DNA of 64,000 nucleotides from Aquitalea pelogenes (GTDB taxonomy: Bacteria > Pseudomonadota > Gammaproteobacteria > Burkholderiales > Chromobacteriaceae), in NCBI RefSeq assembly GCF_001515305.1, contig NZ_LNQV01000013.1:1-64000 (forward strand). Reading direction: 5' to 3'. The notes under the pieces were generated by a model. That model saw only the letters and a list, made by a program, of their open reading frames with translations. It had not been told where the DNA came from and searched no databases. Every line of letters starts with the position of its first letter. Within the stretch, counting starts at the first letter, position 1. Position numbers and translations under genes: made by a program. Below, piece after piece: positions 30,202 to 38,453 of this stretch.

Positions 30202-31625
30202 ATGGACAAGCAGCCTCTTTACCAGCAACTGGCCGATGACATCGCCGCCCAGATCGCCAGCCGCGTATTGCGCGTGGGCGAGCGTCTGCCGTCGCTGCGC
30301 GACATGAAATTGCGGCGGGGTCTTAGCCTCAGCACCGTCCAGCAGGCTTTCCGCCTGCTGGAGGACCAGGGCCTGGTGGAGGCGCGGCCACAGTCCGGCT
30401 ACTTTGTGCGCCAGCGTAGCGACAGCACGCCCTTGCTGCGCCTGGCCGCGGCCACCGAGGTGTCGGTTGACCCATTGTTGTGGAGCTATGTCGAGGACCA
30501 ATCCGAGCAGCACACCGAGCGCATGCAGGGTTTTCGCAGTGCTGTGGCACCGCACGACCTGCTGCCCACCGCCCAGTTGCAACGCATGACGCTGGACTGC
30601 ATGCGTCATCACCCGGACCTGCTGTCCGACTACGGGCGCCCAGCGGCCTGCCAGCCTTCAAGCGTCAGATTGCGCGGCTGGCACTGGAGTGGGGTGGTCA
30701 ATTGCATCCGGAACAGCTGATTGTCACCCAGGGCACCATCGAGGCGCTTAACCTGGCCTTGCGTGCGCTTACCCGGCCGGGTGATGTAGTGGCGGTGGAG
30801 TCACCGGCCTATTTTTCGCTGCTGTTCACGCTGAAAGTGCTGGGTTTGCGCGTGGTGGAGATTCCCACCGATCCGGTGAGCGGCATTTCGGTAGACGCGC
30901 TGGAGCTGGCTACCCGCGATTCCGCCATCAAGGCGGTGATTCTGGTGCCCAATTTTTCCAATCCGCTGGGCGCGCTGATGCCGGATGCCGCCAAGGAAAA
31001 AGTGGCCGACATGCTGGCCGAGCGTGGCATTCCGCTGATCGAGGATGATGTTTACGGCGAGTTTTACTACGGCAGGCAGCGGCCACGCCCGATCAAGGCG
31101 TTTGATCGTAGCGGCAACGTGCTGTATTGCGCCTCGCTCACCAAGGATGTGGCCCCTGGCTTGCGCATAGGCTGGATAGATCCGGGTCGCTATCGCAACC
31201 AGGTGGAGGTGCAGAAATACCTCAGCACGCACTCCACGCCTACGTTGAATCAGGCGGTATTGGCGCGTTTTCTGGAAAGCGGCGCCTATCCCCGCCACAT
31301 GCGGCGCCTGCGTCGTGCCATTGCCAGCCAGATGCAAGGCTTGTTGCAGGGTCTGACACAGCATTTTCCGGCTGATGTGCAATACACCGCGCCGCAAGGC
31401 GGCTTTGCCTTGTGGCTGGTGTTTCCGCAGGGCTTCGACAGTCTGGTCTTGCACCAGCAAGCCCGGCAGGAAGGCATAGGCCTGGCACCGGGGCCGCTGT
31501 TTTCGCCACGCGGCGGCTATCGCCATTGCGTGCGCCTGTCCTGCGCTGCGGCCTGGACGCCGGAGCAGCACGCCCGGCTGCTGCGACTGAGTCAACTGGT
31601 GTGGCAGCAATACCGCAGCGACTAG
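30202..31625 (+). CDS. MocR-type GntR/aminotransferase regulator (frame interrupted)
   Basis: A GntR winged helix (residues 1-75: PLYQQLADDIAAQIASRVLRVGERLPSLRD, with STVQQAFRLLEDQGLVEARPQSGYFV) is fused to a fold-type-I aminotransferase domain (VTQGTIEALNLALRAL, VPNFSNPLGALMP, LIEDDVYGEFYYG, the PLP lysine in ASLTKDVAPGLRIGW). The family regulates genes for PLP, amino acids or polyamines. The frame breaks near 30640, where GGGCGCCCAGCGG lacks one C; adding it gives DYGRPSGLPAFK and a 474-residue product. A GGAGG sequence lies only 1 base ahead of the ATG, too close for normal use, so translation initiation here is unclear. Confidence 0.83.
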
Positions 31626-31680
31626 CGGACCCGGCAGTACCGGGTTCGCCAGGCGCTGTGGTTTGGCCAGTCAAGCTGCT

Positions 31681-32952
31681 TCAGTTGCGCGGGGCAGTGC
31701 CTTCGGCATTGGCCAGCACGGCATCAATCTGGATGTCCGCACCCGCCGGCAGGCTGGCTACACCGATAATGCGACGGGCCGGTGTGGCGCTGGGGAAGTA
31801 ATCCCGATACACCGCATCCACCAGTGGCAGGTCGGCCAGCCGGGTCAGGCAGATATTCACTTTCACCACATCCGCCAGGCTGTGCTCAATGCTCTGTGTA
31901 ATGTTCTGCAAGTGTTCCAGACACTGGCGGGTTTGCGCGGCAATGCCACCAGCCACTACCTTGCCGTCATGGGCGCTAACGGGCAGCAGTGCGGAAATGT
32001 GGTTGTAGTGCGAGAAGGCAACCGACTGCGTGGCCAGCTTGTCTTGCGGCACGTCCGCGCTGCGGCCGGTACGGATGACAATACCGTGACGGTCTTCCAC
32101 TGCTTGCGGCGGGGTGCCGTCGCCATGCGATACCACGGCTTCGATCTGGATACGGGCTGCCTGCGGCAGCGCCTGTGCCGGAATCACGCTGCGGGCCGGG
32201 AAATAGGCATGGCTGCGGGCAATGGCGGAATCCGGGAAGAAAGTGCTGTAAACAGCGTCCACTGCGGGCAGGTCGGCCAGATCGGTCAGGTACAGGTTGA
32301 TTTTGACAATGTCGTCAAACGGCACGTCAATGCTGTTCAGAATGGCCTTGATATTGCGCAGGCACTGGGCGGCCTGCTCCTCGATGCCGCCTTCCACCAG
32401 CACGCCGGTATGCGGGTTGACCGGAAGTTGTGCGGTCAGATTGTTGTAATGGGAAAACGCTACGGTCTGGGTGGACAGGGCAGAGCAGGGTGCGCTGTCG
32501 GTATTGCGCGCCAGCTTGATCAGGTCGCCGGCTTGCGGTGCATTCGGAATGGTGCCTTCGCCATTGGACAGCAGCGCTTCCACCTGCAGCAGCGCGCCCA
32601 GTGGCAGGTCATGCACGGCCACGGCGGTCAGGGCCGGTACGTAAACCGGGAAGAAAGTGGCGTACACGGCATTCACCGTGGCCAGGTCGGCGATATCACG
32701 CAGGAAGATGGTGATGCGCACCACATCATCCATGCTGTGATTGATGCTTTCCACGATGCTGCGGATATTCTCGAAGCACTGTTCTGCCTGCTGACGGATA
32801 CCACCGGCTACCAGCTGGCCGGTGGCGCGGTCCAGCGGTAGCTGTGCCGACAGATTGTTGTAGTGGGAGAAGGCGACGCTGTGGGCGGCCTGACGGTCGG
32901 CGGTGGGAAGGCCGGCAGCGTTGCGGGCCAGAACGGCATTGAAAGTGCTCAT
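31681..32952 (-). CDS. Triple-domain RidA/YjgF/UK114 protein
   Basis: A 423-residue protein made of three tandem RidA domains, about residues 1-145, 146-285 and 286-423. Each begins with the same stretch (SVAFSHYNN, TVAFSHYNN, SVAFSHYNH). RidA proteins are normally single-domain trimers of about 130 residues that hydrolyse reactive imines and enamines. The key arginine corresponding to E. coli R105 is kept in domain 2 (PARSVIP) and domain 3 (PARRIIG) but is absent in domain 1 (PALTAVA). A single chain may thus form a pseudo-trimer with fewer active sites. The gene stands alone, with AT-rich palindromes upstream. Confidence 0.85.
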   Translation of the reverse strand: MSTFNAVLARNAAGLPTADRQAAHSVAFSHYNNLSAQLPLDRATGQLVAGGIRQQAEQCFENIRSIVESINHSMDDVVRITIFLRDIADLATVNAVYATFFPVYVPALTAVAVHDLPLGALLQVEALLSNGEGTIPNAPQAGDLIKLARNTDSAPCSALSTQTVAFSHYNNLTAQLPVNPHTGVLVEGGIEEQAAQCLRNIKAILNSIDVPFDDIVKINLYLTDLADLPAVDAVYSTFFPDSAIARSHAYFPARSVIPAQALPQAARIQIEAVVSHGDGTPPQAVEDRHGIVIRTGRSADVPQDKLATQSVAFSHYNHISALLPVSAHDGKVVAGGIAAQTRQCLEHLQNITQSIEHSLADVVKVNICLTRLADLPLVDAVYRDYFPSATPARRIIGVASLPAGADIQIDAVLANAEGTAPRN

Positions 32953-33068
32953 GGTATATATTGCCTCGTGCGGGGAAAGGGTGGCTTGACCTGTGCCTGT
33001 GGCTTGCCTGTGCGTGGGTGACGCGGTTTTGCTACCGGCTTGCAGTTGCCAGATAAGAAAACGTGAAT

Positions 33069-33098
33069 ATAAGAGATGTCTTATTATTAGTAAATAAG
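33069..33098. promoter_or_regulatory. Overlapping AT-rich palindromes between RidA and the exported-protein gene
   Basis: ATAAGA-gatg-TCTTAT (33069-33084) and CTTATT-attagta-AATAAG (33080-33098) are perfect inverted repeats that share bases. They sit in the 300-base gap between divergent genes, about 120 bases from the RidA start and 155 from the other. They look like operator sites. The binding protein is unknown. I see no other feature in this gap. Confidence 0.45.
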
Positions 33099-33252
33099 CG
33101 AATATTGATATTTATCAAGCAAAGGCCATGCAGGCAAATGCGCCGTCCTGCCAGGCGGAAAAAGCGGGTGGCTTGCTCCTGCAAAATGCTCTGGTAGCCA
33201 CTATTTCCTGTCATGACAGCAAAACAGTTACCGACTCCAGAACGGAGAAATC

Positions 33253-34494
33253 ATGCAGCAGCGCTCATCAGTCAGCCTGTTTTCACGCCACCTTGCCGGG
33301 CTATGCATGTGCCTGTTGATGCTGGCAGACACGCAGGCTGCACCGCGCAGTCAGCAAGACCTGCGCAGCTTCATGCATGGCGTGGTGGCACTGCCAACAG
33401 CGCAGAACGGCAACTACGATGTGTTTTTCAGCAGTGCCGGTTTACCGCCACGCGGGGAAGATGCACAGGGTCGGTGGCAGCATGATGTCTATCTGCTGCA
33501 CTGGCACAGTGACGAAGCTGTGCAAGGCCAGCCGCAAATCCTGATTGCCAGGCCGGAAGCGCAGGAGCCGGTTTCCGCCGCGCGTAACCGTAGCGGCCAT
33601 GTGATGCTGACATTTGAAGACGGCTGGAACAGCAAGGACGAAGTCAGCCAGCGCTACGCGGTTTACGATGCCGCCATGCGACCGATCAAGCCTTATCCGC
33701 AAACTGCAGTGTCCGGCGGTCACTCCGGCCATGTGGCAGCAGTGGGCGAGCGTTTTGTGCTGTTTTATTCCGATGGCTGGGTGGATGGCGACGGCGTAAA
33801 CGGGCAGGGCAGCGGCAACGGGGTGTATGTGCAGGTTTACGACGGGCAGGGTGAAATCCTGCAGTCGATTGACGTAGTGGACGAACAGCGTGCCTGGTGG
33901 CCCATGCTGGCCGGTGGCGAGCGCACGGCCTTGCTGGTGTGGCAGCAAATCACCGACAGGCAGAACACCGGTCAACTGAACATGGCCGTGCTGGACCCGC
34001 AGCGCGGCAGCCTGAGCGATATCCGTCTGCTGTCCGCTGATTTGCAGCTGTACCACTACAATCTGGCCTGGCTGCCTGCCGTGTCACGTTTTGTGGTGCT
34101 GGCCACCATCAAGGGACAAGGGGTGGCCTGGCTGCTGGACAGTGCCGGCCAGTTGAAGGCCCGTCTCGATTGCCTGCCCGCCACGGTGCGCGAGGCCGGG
34201 CTGATGGTGAGCGGCACTACGGTGTTTACCCCCACGGCGGATGGCCGCTTGATGCAGCTGGCTGCCGGGCCGGACAGCCTGCAACTGCAAGGCCTGCTGC
34301 GTGAGAGCAAGGGCCGTCCTGTGCCCTGGCGGCCGGTGGGCAGTGTCGGCCTGCCACGCCGCGATGGCAGGCTGGACTGGCTGTCGCTGACCGAACGCGG
34401 CGTGCAATGGTGGCAATTCGACCCGCGCCAGACCAGTCCGGCACGTACTGCCGCCAGCTGTGCCAGCGCGGGGGATGCATCACTGCAGAAATGA
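33253..34494 (+). CDS. Exported protein of unknown function, possible beta-propeller
   Basis: A 413-residue protein with a signal peptide (LAGLCMCLLMLADTQA, cleavage before APRSQQ). The mature part is rich in repeated strand-turn units such as GHVMLTFEDGW, GERFVLFYSDGW, GERTALLVWQQ and SRFVVLATIKG, spaced about 45-60 residues apart, as in beta-propellers. I recognise no catalytic motif. GGAG precedes the ATG. It stands alone. Confidence 0.6.
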   Translation: MQQRSSVSLFSRHLAGLCMCLLMLADTQAAPRSQQDLRSFMHGVVALPTAQNGNYDVFFSSAGLPPRGEDAQGRWQHDVYLLHWHSDEAVQGQPQILIARPEAQEPVSAARNRSGHVMLTFEDGWNSKDEVSQRYAVYDAAMRPIKPYPQTAVSGGHSGHVAAVGERFVLFYSDGWVDGDGVNGQGSGNGVYVQVYDGQGEILQSIDVVDEQRAWWPMLAGGERTALLVWQQITDRQNTGQLNMAVLDPQRGSLSDIRLLSADLQLYHYNLAWLPAVSRFVVLATIKGQGVAWLLDSAGQLKARLDCLPATVREAGLMVSGTTVFTPTADGRLMQLAAGPDSLQLQGLLRESKGRPVPWRPVGSVGLPRRDGRLDWLSLTERGVQWWQFDPRQTSPARTAASCASAGDASLQK

Positions 34495-34577
34495 TTTACA
34501 GCTTTTCACTACCAGTTGCCTCAAGCTTTTGCCACCCGCGTCGATAAACACCCAAACTAAAGCACAAGGGGAAATCG

Positions 34578-34754
34578 ATGACAAACCGCGATGGCAGCAA
34601 GATTGAAGCCTACACGCTGGAATTTTTTGCACTGGATGAAAAAGTAAAAGAAGCGCGGGCACAGTTGCAGCATTTTGAAAACCTGTTGCTGCAAACCGGC
34701 TGTTTACCGTCGGCACCGGCGCTCATGCCTGCAGTATCCGCCGCCGCGCACTGA
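34578..34754 (+). CDS. Small hypothetical protein (58 residues)
   Basis: A 58-codon gene with a good ribosome site (AAGGGG, 6 bases before the ATG) and a terminator after it. The N-terminal two thirds look like an amphipathic helix or coiled coil (IEAYTLEFFALDEKVKEARAQL), and the C-terminal part is Ala/Pro-rich. I do not recognise a family. Confidence 0.55.
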   Translation: MTNRDGSKIEAYTLEFFALDEKVKEARAQLQHFENLLLQTGCLPSAPALMPAVSAAAH

Positions 34755-34790
34755 CAGGCTTCAAGTCAGCTTCAGCCAGCAGTACACCGC

Positions 34791-34813
34791 AAAGGCCGGA
34801 CTCTCCGGCCTTT
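34791..34813 (+). terminator. Intrinsic terminator
   Basis: AAAGGCCGGA and TCCGGCCTTT form a perfect 10-bp stem around a CTC loop. It follows the 58-residue gene. The T tract is short and is part of the stem, so it could act in either direction. Confidence 0.65.
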
Positions 34814-35018
34814 GTCATGTCTGCCTGCCAGATTCACCCAGTCTTCCGTCCGCTTGGCGCTTCCGCCGGTATCACCCCGCCTACACCATGCCGATGTTCA
34901 CCAGACTTCCGTTTTTTGACAAAGAAGCCGGGCAAGTACCGCTGGCTCTGGTTAAAATAAGCCCCATCCGCGCGCCTGCATGTTGCCGGACGCAGGGACT
35001 GCTTCAATCAAGGACAGC

Positions 35019-35333
35019 ATGTTCAATTTCATTTCCCGGCTGCTCTTCGGCGCAGGCAAGCCAGTGGCATTGCCTGCCAATGTGCTGGTGGTGGATGTAC
35101 GCGAGCCCGCTGAGTTTGCCGGTGCGCACGTGACGGGTGCCATCAATATCCCGCTGGCGGATATTCCCGCCCACAGCGCACAGCTGCTGGCAGAGGCAAG
35201 GCCGGTGGTGCTGTACTGCCAGGCCGGCATGCGTGCAGGGCATGCCAGGAAAATGCTGCTGGCCGCCGGTTTGCCGCAGGTCATCAATGGCAAGAACATG
35301 GCGACGGTGAACCGCCTGCTGCAGCAGCGCTGA
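35019..35333 (+). CDS. Rhodanese-like sulfurtransferase
   Basis: A 104-residue single rhodanese domain. The active-site loop is YCQAGMRAGHA, with the catalytic Cys, and the entry motif VVDVREPAEFAGAHVTGAINIP is typical. It probably moves persulfide sulfur. The start at 35019 is preceded by AAGGA. A gamma-family PLP enzyme of sulfur amino-acid metabolism follows 103 bases on. Confidence 0.85.
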   Translation: MFNFISRLLFGAGKPVALPANVLVVDVREPAEFAGAHVTGAINIPLADIPAHSAQLLAEARPVVLYCQAGMRAGHARKMLLAAGLPQVINGKNMATVNRLLQQR

Positions 35334-35436
35334 AAAACGACGATCACCAGACAGGACAAAACAGGCGGCAGAGCCGCCGACACCGGCCATTCGCCACCGG
35401 ACAGGGTGCGGATGGCCCACATCAGGAAACAGGATA

Positions 35437-36687
35437 ATGAGTAAAACAGACAAGCAGGGCCTCTCCACCACCATCGTGCATCGTGACCGTCGCGCGGGCA
35501 TGGAATATGGCGCGTTGCGCGCTCCGGTACACAACTCGGTACAGTACGGTCTGGAAAGCGTTGAAGACCTGATCGGCATTTTCCAGGGCAGCAAGAAAGG
35601 CGGCTTCAATTACGCCCGTCAGGGCACACCCACCACGGCGGCGCTGGAAGCCAAGATCACCGAAATCGAACACGGCATTGGCACCGTCTGTTTTGCCACC
35701 GGCATGGGCGCGATTGCCGCGATTTTCCTGTCTTTGCTGAAGGCGGGCGACCATATCGTCTCCAGCCGCCACGTGTTCGGCAATACCAACAGCCTGCTGG
35801 GCACGCTGCGCCAGTTCGGTGTGGAGGTGAGCATGGTGGACATGGCCTCGGCGGACAGCGTGGCGGCTGCCCTCACTCCTGCCACCCGCATGGTCTTCGT
35901 GGAAACCATTGCCAACCCCGGCACCCAGATTGCCGACCTGCAAGGCATAGGCCAGCTGTGTCAGGCCCATGGTCTGGTGTATGTGGTGGACAACACCATT
36001 ACCTCGGCCGCATTGTTCACCCCGGCCAGTGTTGGTGCCAGCCTGGTGGTGAACTCGCTCACCAAGACCCTGGCCGGCCATGGTGCGGCACTGGGTGGCG
36101 CGGTGACGGATACCGGCCTGTTTGATTGGTCTGCCTATCCGAATATCGCAGACGACTACCGCAAGGGCCCGGCTGCCCAGCAAGGCCTGACCCAGATCCG
36201 CAAGAAAGCCTTGCGCGACATGGGTGCGTCGCTGTCGTCCGAGCATGCCAACCTGATTTCCATCGGCATGGAAACGCTGGCCTTGCGGGTAGGGCACTGC
36301 AGCAACACCGCCCAGCAACTGGCCGAATACCTGGAAGCACACCCGGCAGTGCGCAAGGTGTCCTATCCGGGCCTGCCCAGCCACCCGCAATACCAGCGCG
36401 CGCGTGAACTGTTCCGTGGCAATGCCTGGCTGCTGTCCTTCGAACTGTACGACGCCGCACAAACCAATACCCTGCTCAATACCCTGCAAGTGCCGATCAA
36501 GGCCACTGGCCTGGGCGATACCCGCACGCTGGTGATTCCGGTGGCCTCCACCATTTTCTGGGAAGCCGGCCCGGAAAAACGCAAGGAAATGGATATTCCG
36601 GACGGCATGGTACGGGTGTCGGTCGGGCTGGAAGAGGTGGGCGACCTGATTGCCGATTTTGAACAGGCTTTTGCCAGCCTGGGCTAA
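35437..36687 (+). CDS. Cys/Met metabolism PLP-dependent enzyme (gamma-family)
   Basis: A 416-residue PLP enzyme of the cystathionine gamma-synthase / O-acylhomoserine sulfhydrylase / gamma-lyase family. Motifs: FNYARQGTPTTAALEAKI, TVCFATGMGAIAAIF, FVETIANPGTQIADL and the Schiff-base lysine in VVNSLTKTLAGHG. Members differ in substrate, and the exact reaction (synthase, sulfhydrylase or beta/gamma-lyase) cannot be assigned from sequence alone. It acts in the cytoplasm on sulfur amino acids; the rhodanese gene upstream agrees with a sulfur role. Confidence 0.85.
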   Translation: MSKTDKQGLSTTIVHRDRRAGMEYGALRAPVHNSVQYGLESVEDLIGIFQGSKKGGFNYARQGTPTTAALEAKITEIEHGIGTVCFATGMGAIAAIFLSLLKAGDHIVSSRHVFGNTNSLLGTLRQFGVEVSMVDMASADSVAAALTPATRMVFVETIANPGTQIADLQGIGQLCQAHGLVYVVDNTITSAALFTPASVGASLVVNSLTKTLAGHGAALGGAVTDTGLFDWSAYPNIADDYRKGPAAQQGLTQIRKKALRDMGASLSSEHANLISIGMETLALRVGHCSNTAQQLAEYLEAHPAVRKVSYPGLPSHPQYQRARELFRGNAWLLSFELYDAAQTNTLLNTLQVPIKATGLGDTRTLVIPVASTIFWEAGPEKRKEMDIPDGMVRVSVGLEEVGDLIADFEQAFASLG

Positions 36688-36749
36688 ATACTGAATAAAT
36701 ACGGGCGCGCCGACCGGGAGGTCCGCCGCCCGTTGTTACATGGCCAGTT

Positions 36750-37781
36750 TCAGCGTGCGTCAGCAAAGCCCTGCAACACATTCACTGCGTTGATGCCGAT
36801 TTCCTCCACCATATAGCCACCCTCCATCACGAACAGCGTGGGTGCACCAATGGCGCCAATGCTGGCCCCCATGCGCAGGTAGTCCGGGCTTGCCAGCCTG
36901 AAATGGCTGATGGGGTCGTGCTCGAAGGTATCCACCCCCAGTGAAATCACCACCGCGTCCGGCTGATAGGCGCGGATGCGCTGGCAGGCATCTTGCAGGG
37001 CAATTGCGTAGGCCGCCCAGTCGGTGCCGTGTGGCAACGGGTAGTTGAGGTTGAAGCCCACGCCGGCTCCGCTGCCGGTTTCGTCACGATGGCCGGAAAA
37101 ATACGGGTAGGAGCGGCGCGGGTCGCCATGCAGCGAGACAAACAGCACATCCGGGCGCTGGTAGAAAATGCTTTGCGTGCCGTTGCCATGGTGAAAGTCC
37201 ACATCCAGCACCACAACCCGCTTGCCACCCTGATCCAGGCAGGACTGCGCGGCAATGGCCGCATTGTTCAGATAGCAGTAACCGCCCATGTACTCCGCTG
37301 CCGCATGGTGGCCGGGCGGGCGGCATAGCGCAAAAGCACTGTCGTGGCCTTGCAGCAGGTGGTCCATGGCGCTGAGTGCTGTATCCGCGCTGCCGCGCAC
37401 CGCCTGCCAGGTACCGCTGGTGATGGCCACCCCGGCATCCATGGCATAAAACCCCAGCTTGCCGTCGATATGTTCCGGCTCGATATCACTGCGCAAATCC
37501 CGCACCGGCCACACCAGTGGCAGTGCATCATGCTGATGGCCCAGCGCACTCCATTCCTGCCAGGCCTGCTCCAGAAAACGCACGTAGCGTTCACTGTGTA
37601 CCCGTGCATAACGCGCGCTGTCATAGTGCGCCGCCCTGGCAATTTCCCCCAGGCCGCTGTGGCGCACCCGCTCCAGAATGGTGTCGGCACGATGCGGCAT
37701 TTCAAAGCAGGGCGACACCTTGCCATCCTTCAGTTCGGAGGCGTGGTGCAGTTGGTGGTCCGGATTATAAAAAGTAAGCAT
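36750..37781 (-). CDS. Histone-deacetylase-superfamily acetylpolyamine amidohydrolase-like protein
   Basis: A 343-residue zinc hydrolase of the class II histone deacetylase fold. The family's active-site segments are present: CRPPGHHAA (tandem His), GYCYLNNAAIAA, VLDVDFHHGNGTQ (metal Asp and His) and EGGYMVEEIG near the end. Bacterial members deacetylate acetylpolyamines or small amides. It is divergent from an Lrp/AsnC regulator, which may control it. Confidence 0.85.
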   Translation of the reverse strand: MLTFYNPDHQLHHASELKDGKVSPCFEMPHRADTILERVRHSGLGEIARAAHYDSARYARVHSERYVRFLEQAWQEWSALGHQHDALPLVWPVRDLRSDIEPEHIDGKLGFYAMDAGVAITSGTWQAVRGSADTALSAMDHLLQGHDSAFALCRPPGHHAAAEYMGGYCYLNNAAIAAQSCLDQGGKRVVVLDVDFHHGNGTQSIFYQRPDVLFVSLHGDPRRSYPYFSGHRDETGSGAGVGFNLNYPLPHGTDWAAYAIALQDACQRIRAYQPDAVVISLGVDTFEHDPISHFRLASPDYLRMGASIGAIGAPTLFVMEGGYMVEEIGINAVNVLQGFADAR

Positions 37782-37901
37782 GTTAACCCTGGCTGGCTGT
37801 TGTCCTGTTGCACAGTATGCTTGCCAGACAGGAAAAATATTTTGCTTTTCTTGTTATAAAAAAGCCAAACTGCGCAAAGAAAATAATGGAATTGGCAAAA
37901 A

Positions 37902-38384
37902 ATGAGAAAGAACAAAACAGATGACGCACTGGATGCAGTGGACAAGGCCATCCTGCAGCATTTGCAGCGTGACGGTGCCATGTCCACGCCCAAACTGGCC
38001 GAGCAGTTGTCACTCAGTGTGACGCCCTGCTGGCGACGGCTCAAAAGGCTGGAAGAAGAGGGCTATATCCTGGGTTATCAGGCCAATCTGGACCGCCGCA
38101 AACTGGGGCTGGATGTACTGGCCTATGTCAGCCTGCGCTTTGGCAATGTCGGCGATCAGGAGCCCAACCGCTTTGAAGCGCTGATCCGCGACCATGAACA
38201 AGTACTGTCCTGTCACAAAATCACCGGCGAGGCGGATTATCTGCTGGTGGTGCTGGCCAGGGATCTGGACGACTACAGCGCCTTTGTCGAGCAATTGCGC
38301 GCCGTGCCGGGCATCAGTGCCATCCATTCAAATCTGGCGCTGAAAGAAGTGAAAGCCAGCAGCCGCATTCCGCTGCCAGACTGA
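37902..38384 (+). CDS. Lrp/AsnC-family transcriptional regulator
   Basis: A 160-residue regulator: an N-terminal helix-turn-helix (LDAVDKAILQHLQRDGAMSTPKLAEQL, TPCWRRLKRLEEEGYI) and a C-terminal RAM ligand-binding domain (GEADYLLVVLARDLDDYSAF). It is divergent from the amidohydrolase gene, with 120 AT-rich bases between them, where its binding site probably lies. The ligand is likely an amino acid. Confidence 0.88.
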   Translation: MRKNKTDDALDAVDKAILQHLQRDGAMSTPKLAEQLSLSVTPCWRRLKRLEEEGYILGYQANLDRRKLGLDVLAYVSLRFGNVGDQEPNRFEALIRDHEQVLSCHKITGEADYLLVVLARDLDDYSAFVEQLRAVPGISAIHSNLALKEVKASSRIPLPD

Positions 38385-38453
38385 AACGCCCCGGTCGCTG
38401 CTTACGGTCCGGGGCGCTGGGTGATGGCTGGTCAGGCGTATGTCGTGTGGCTG

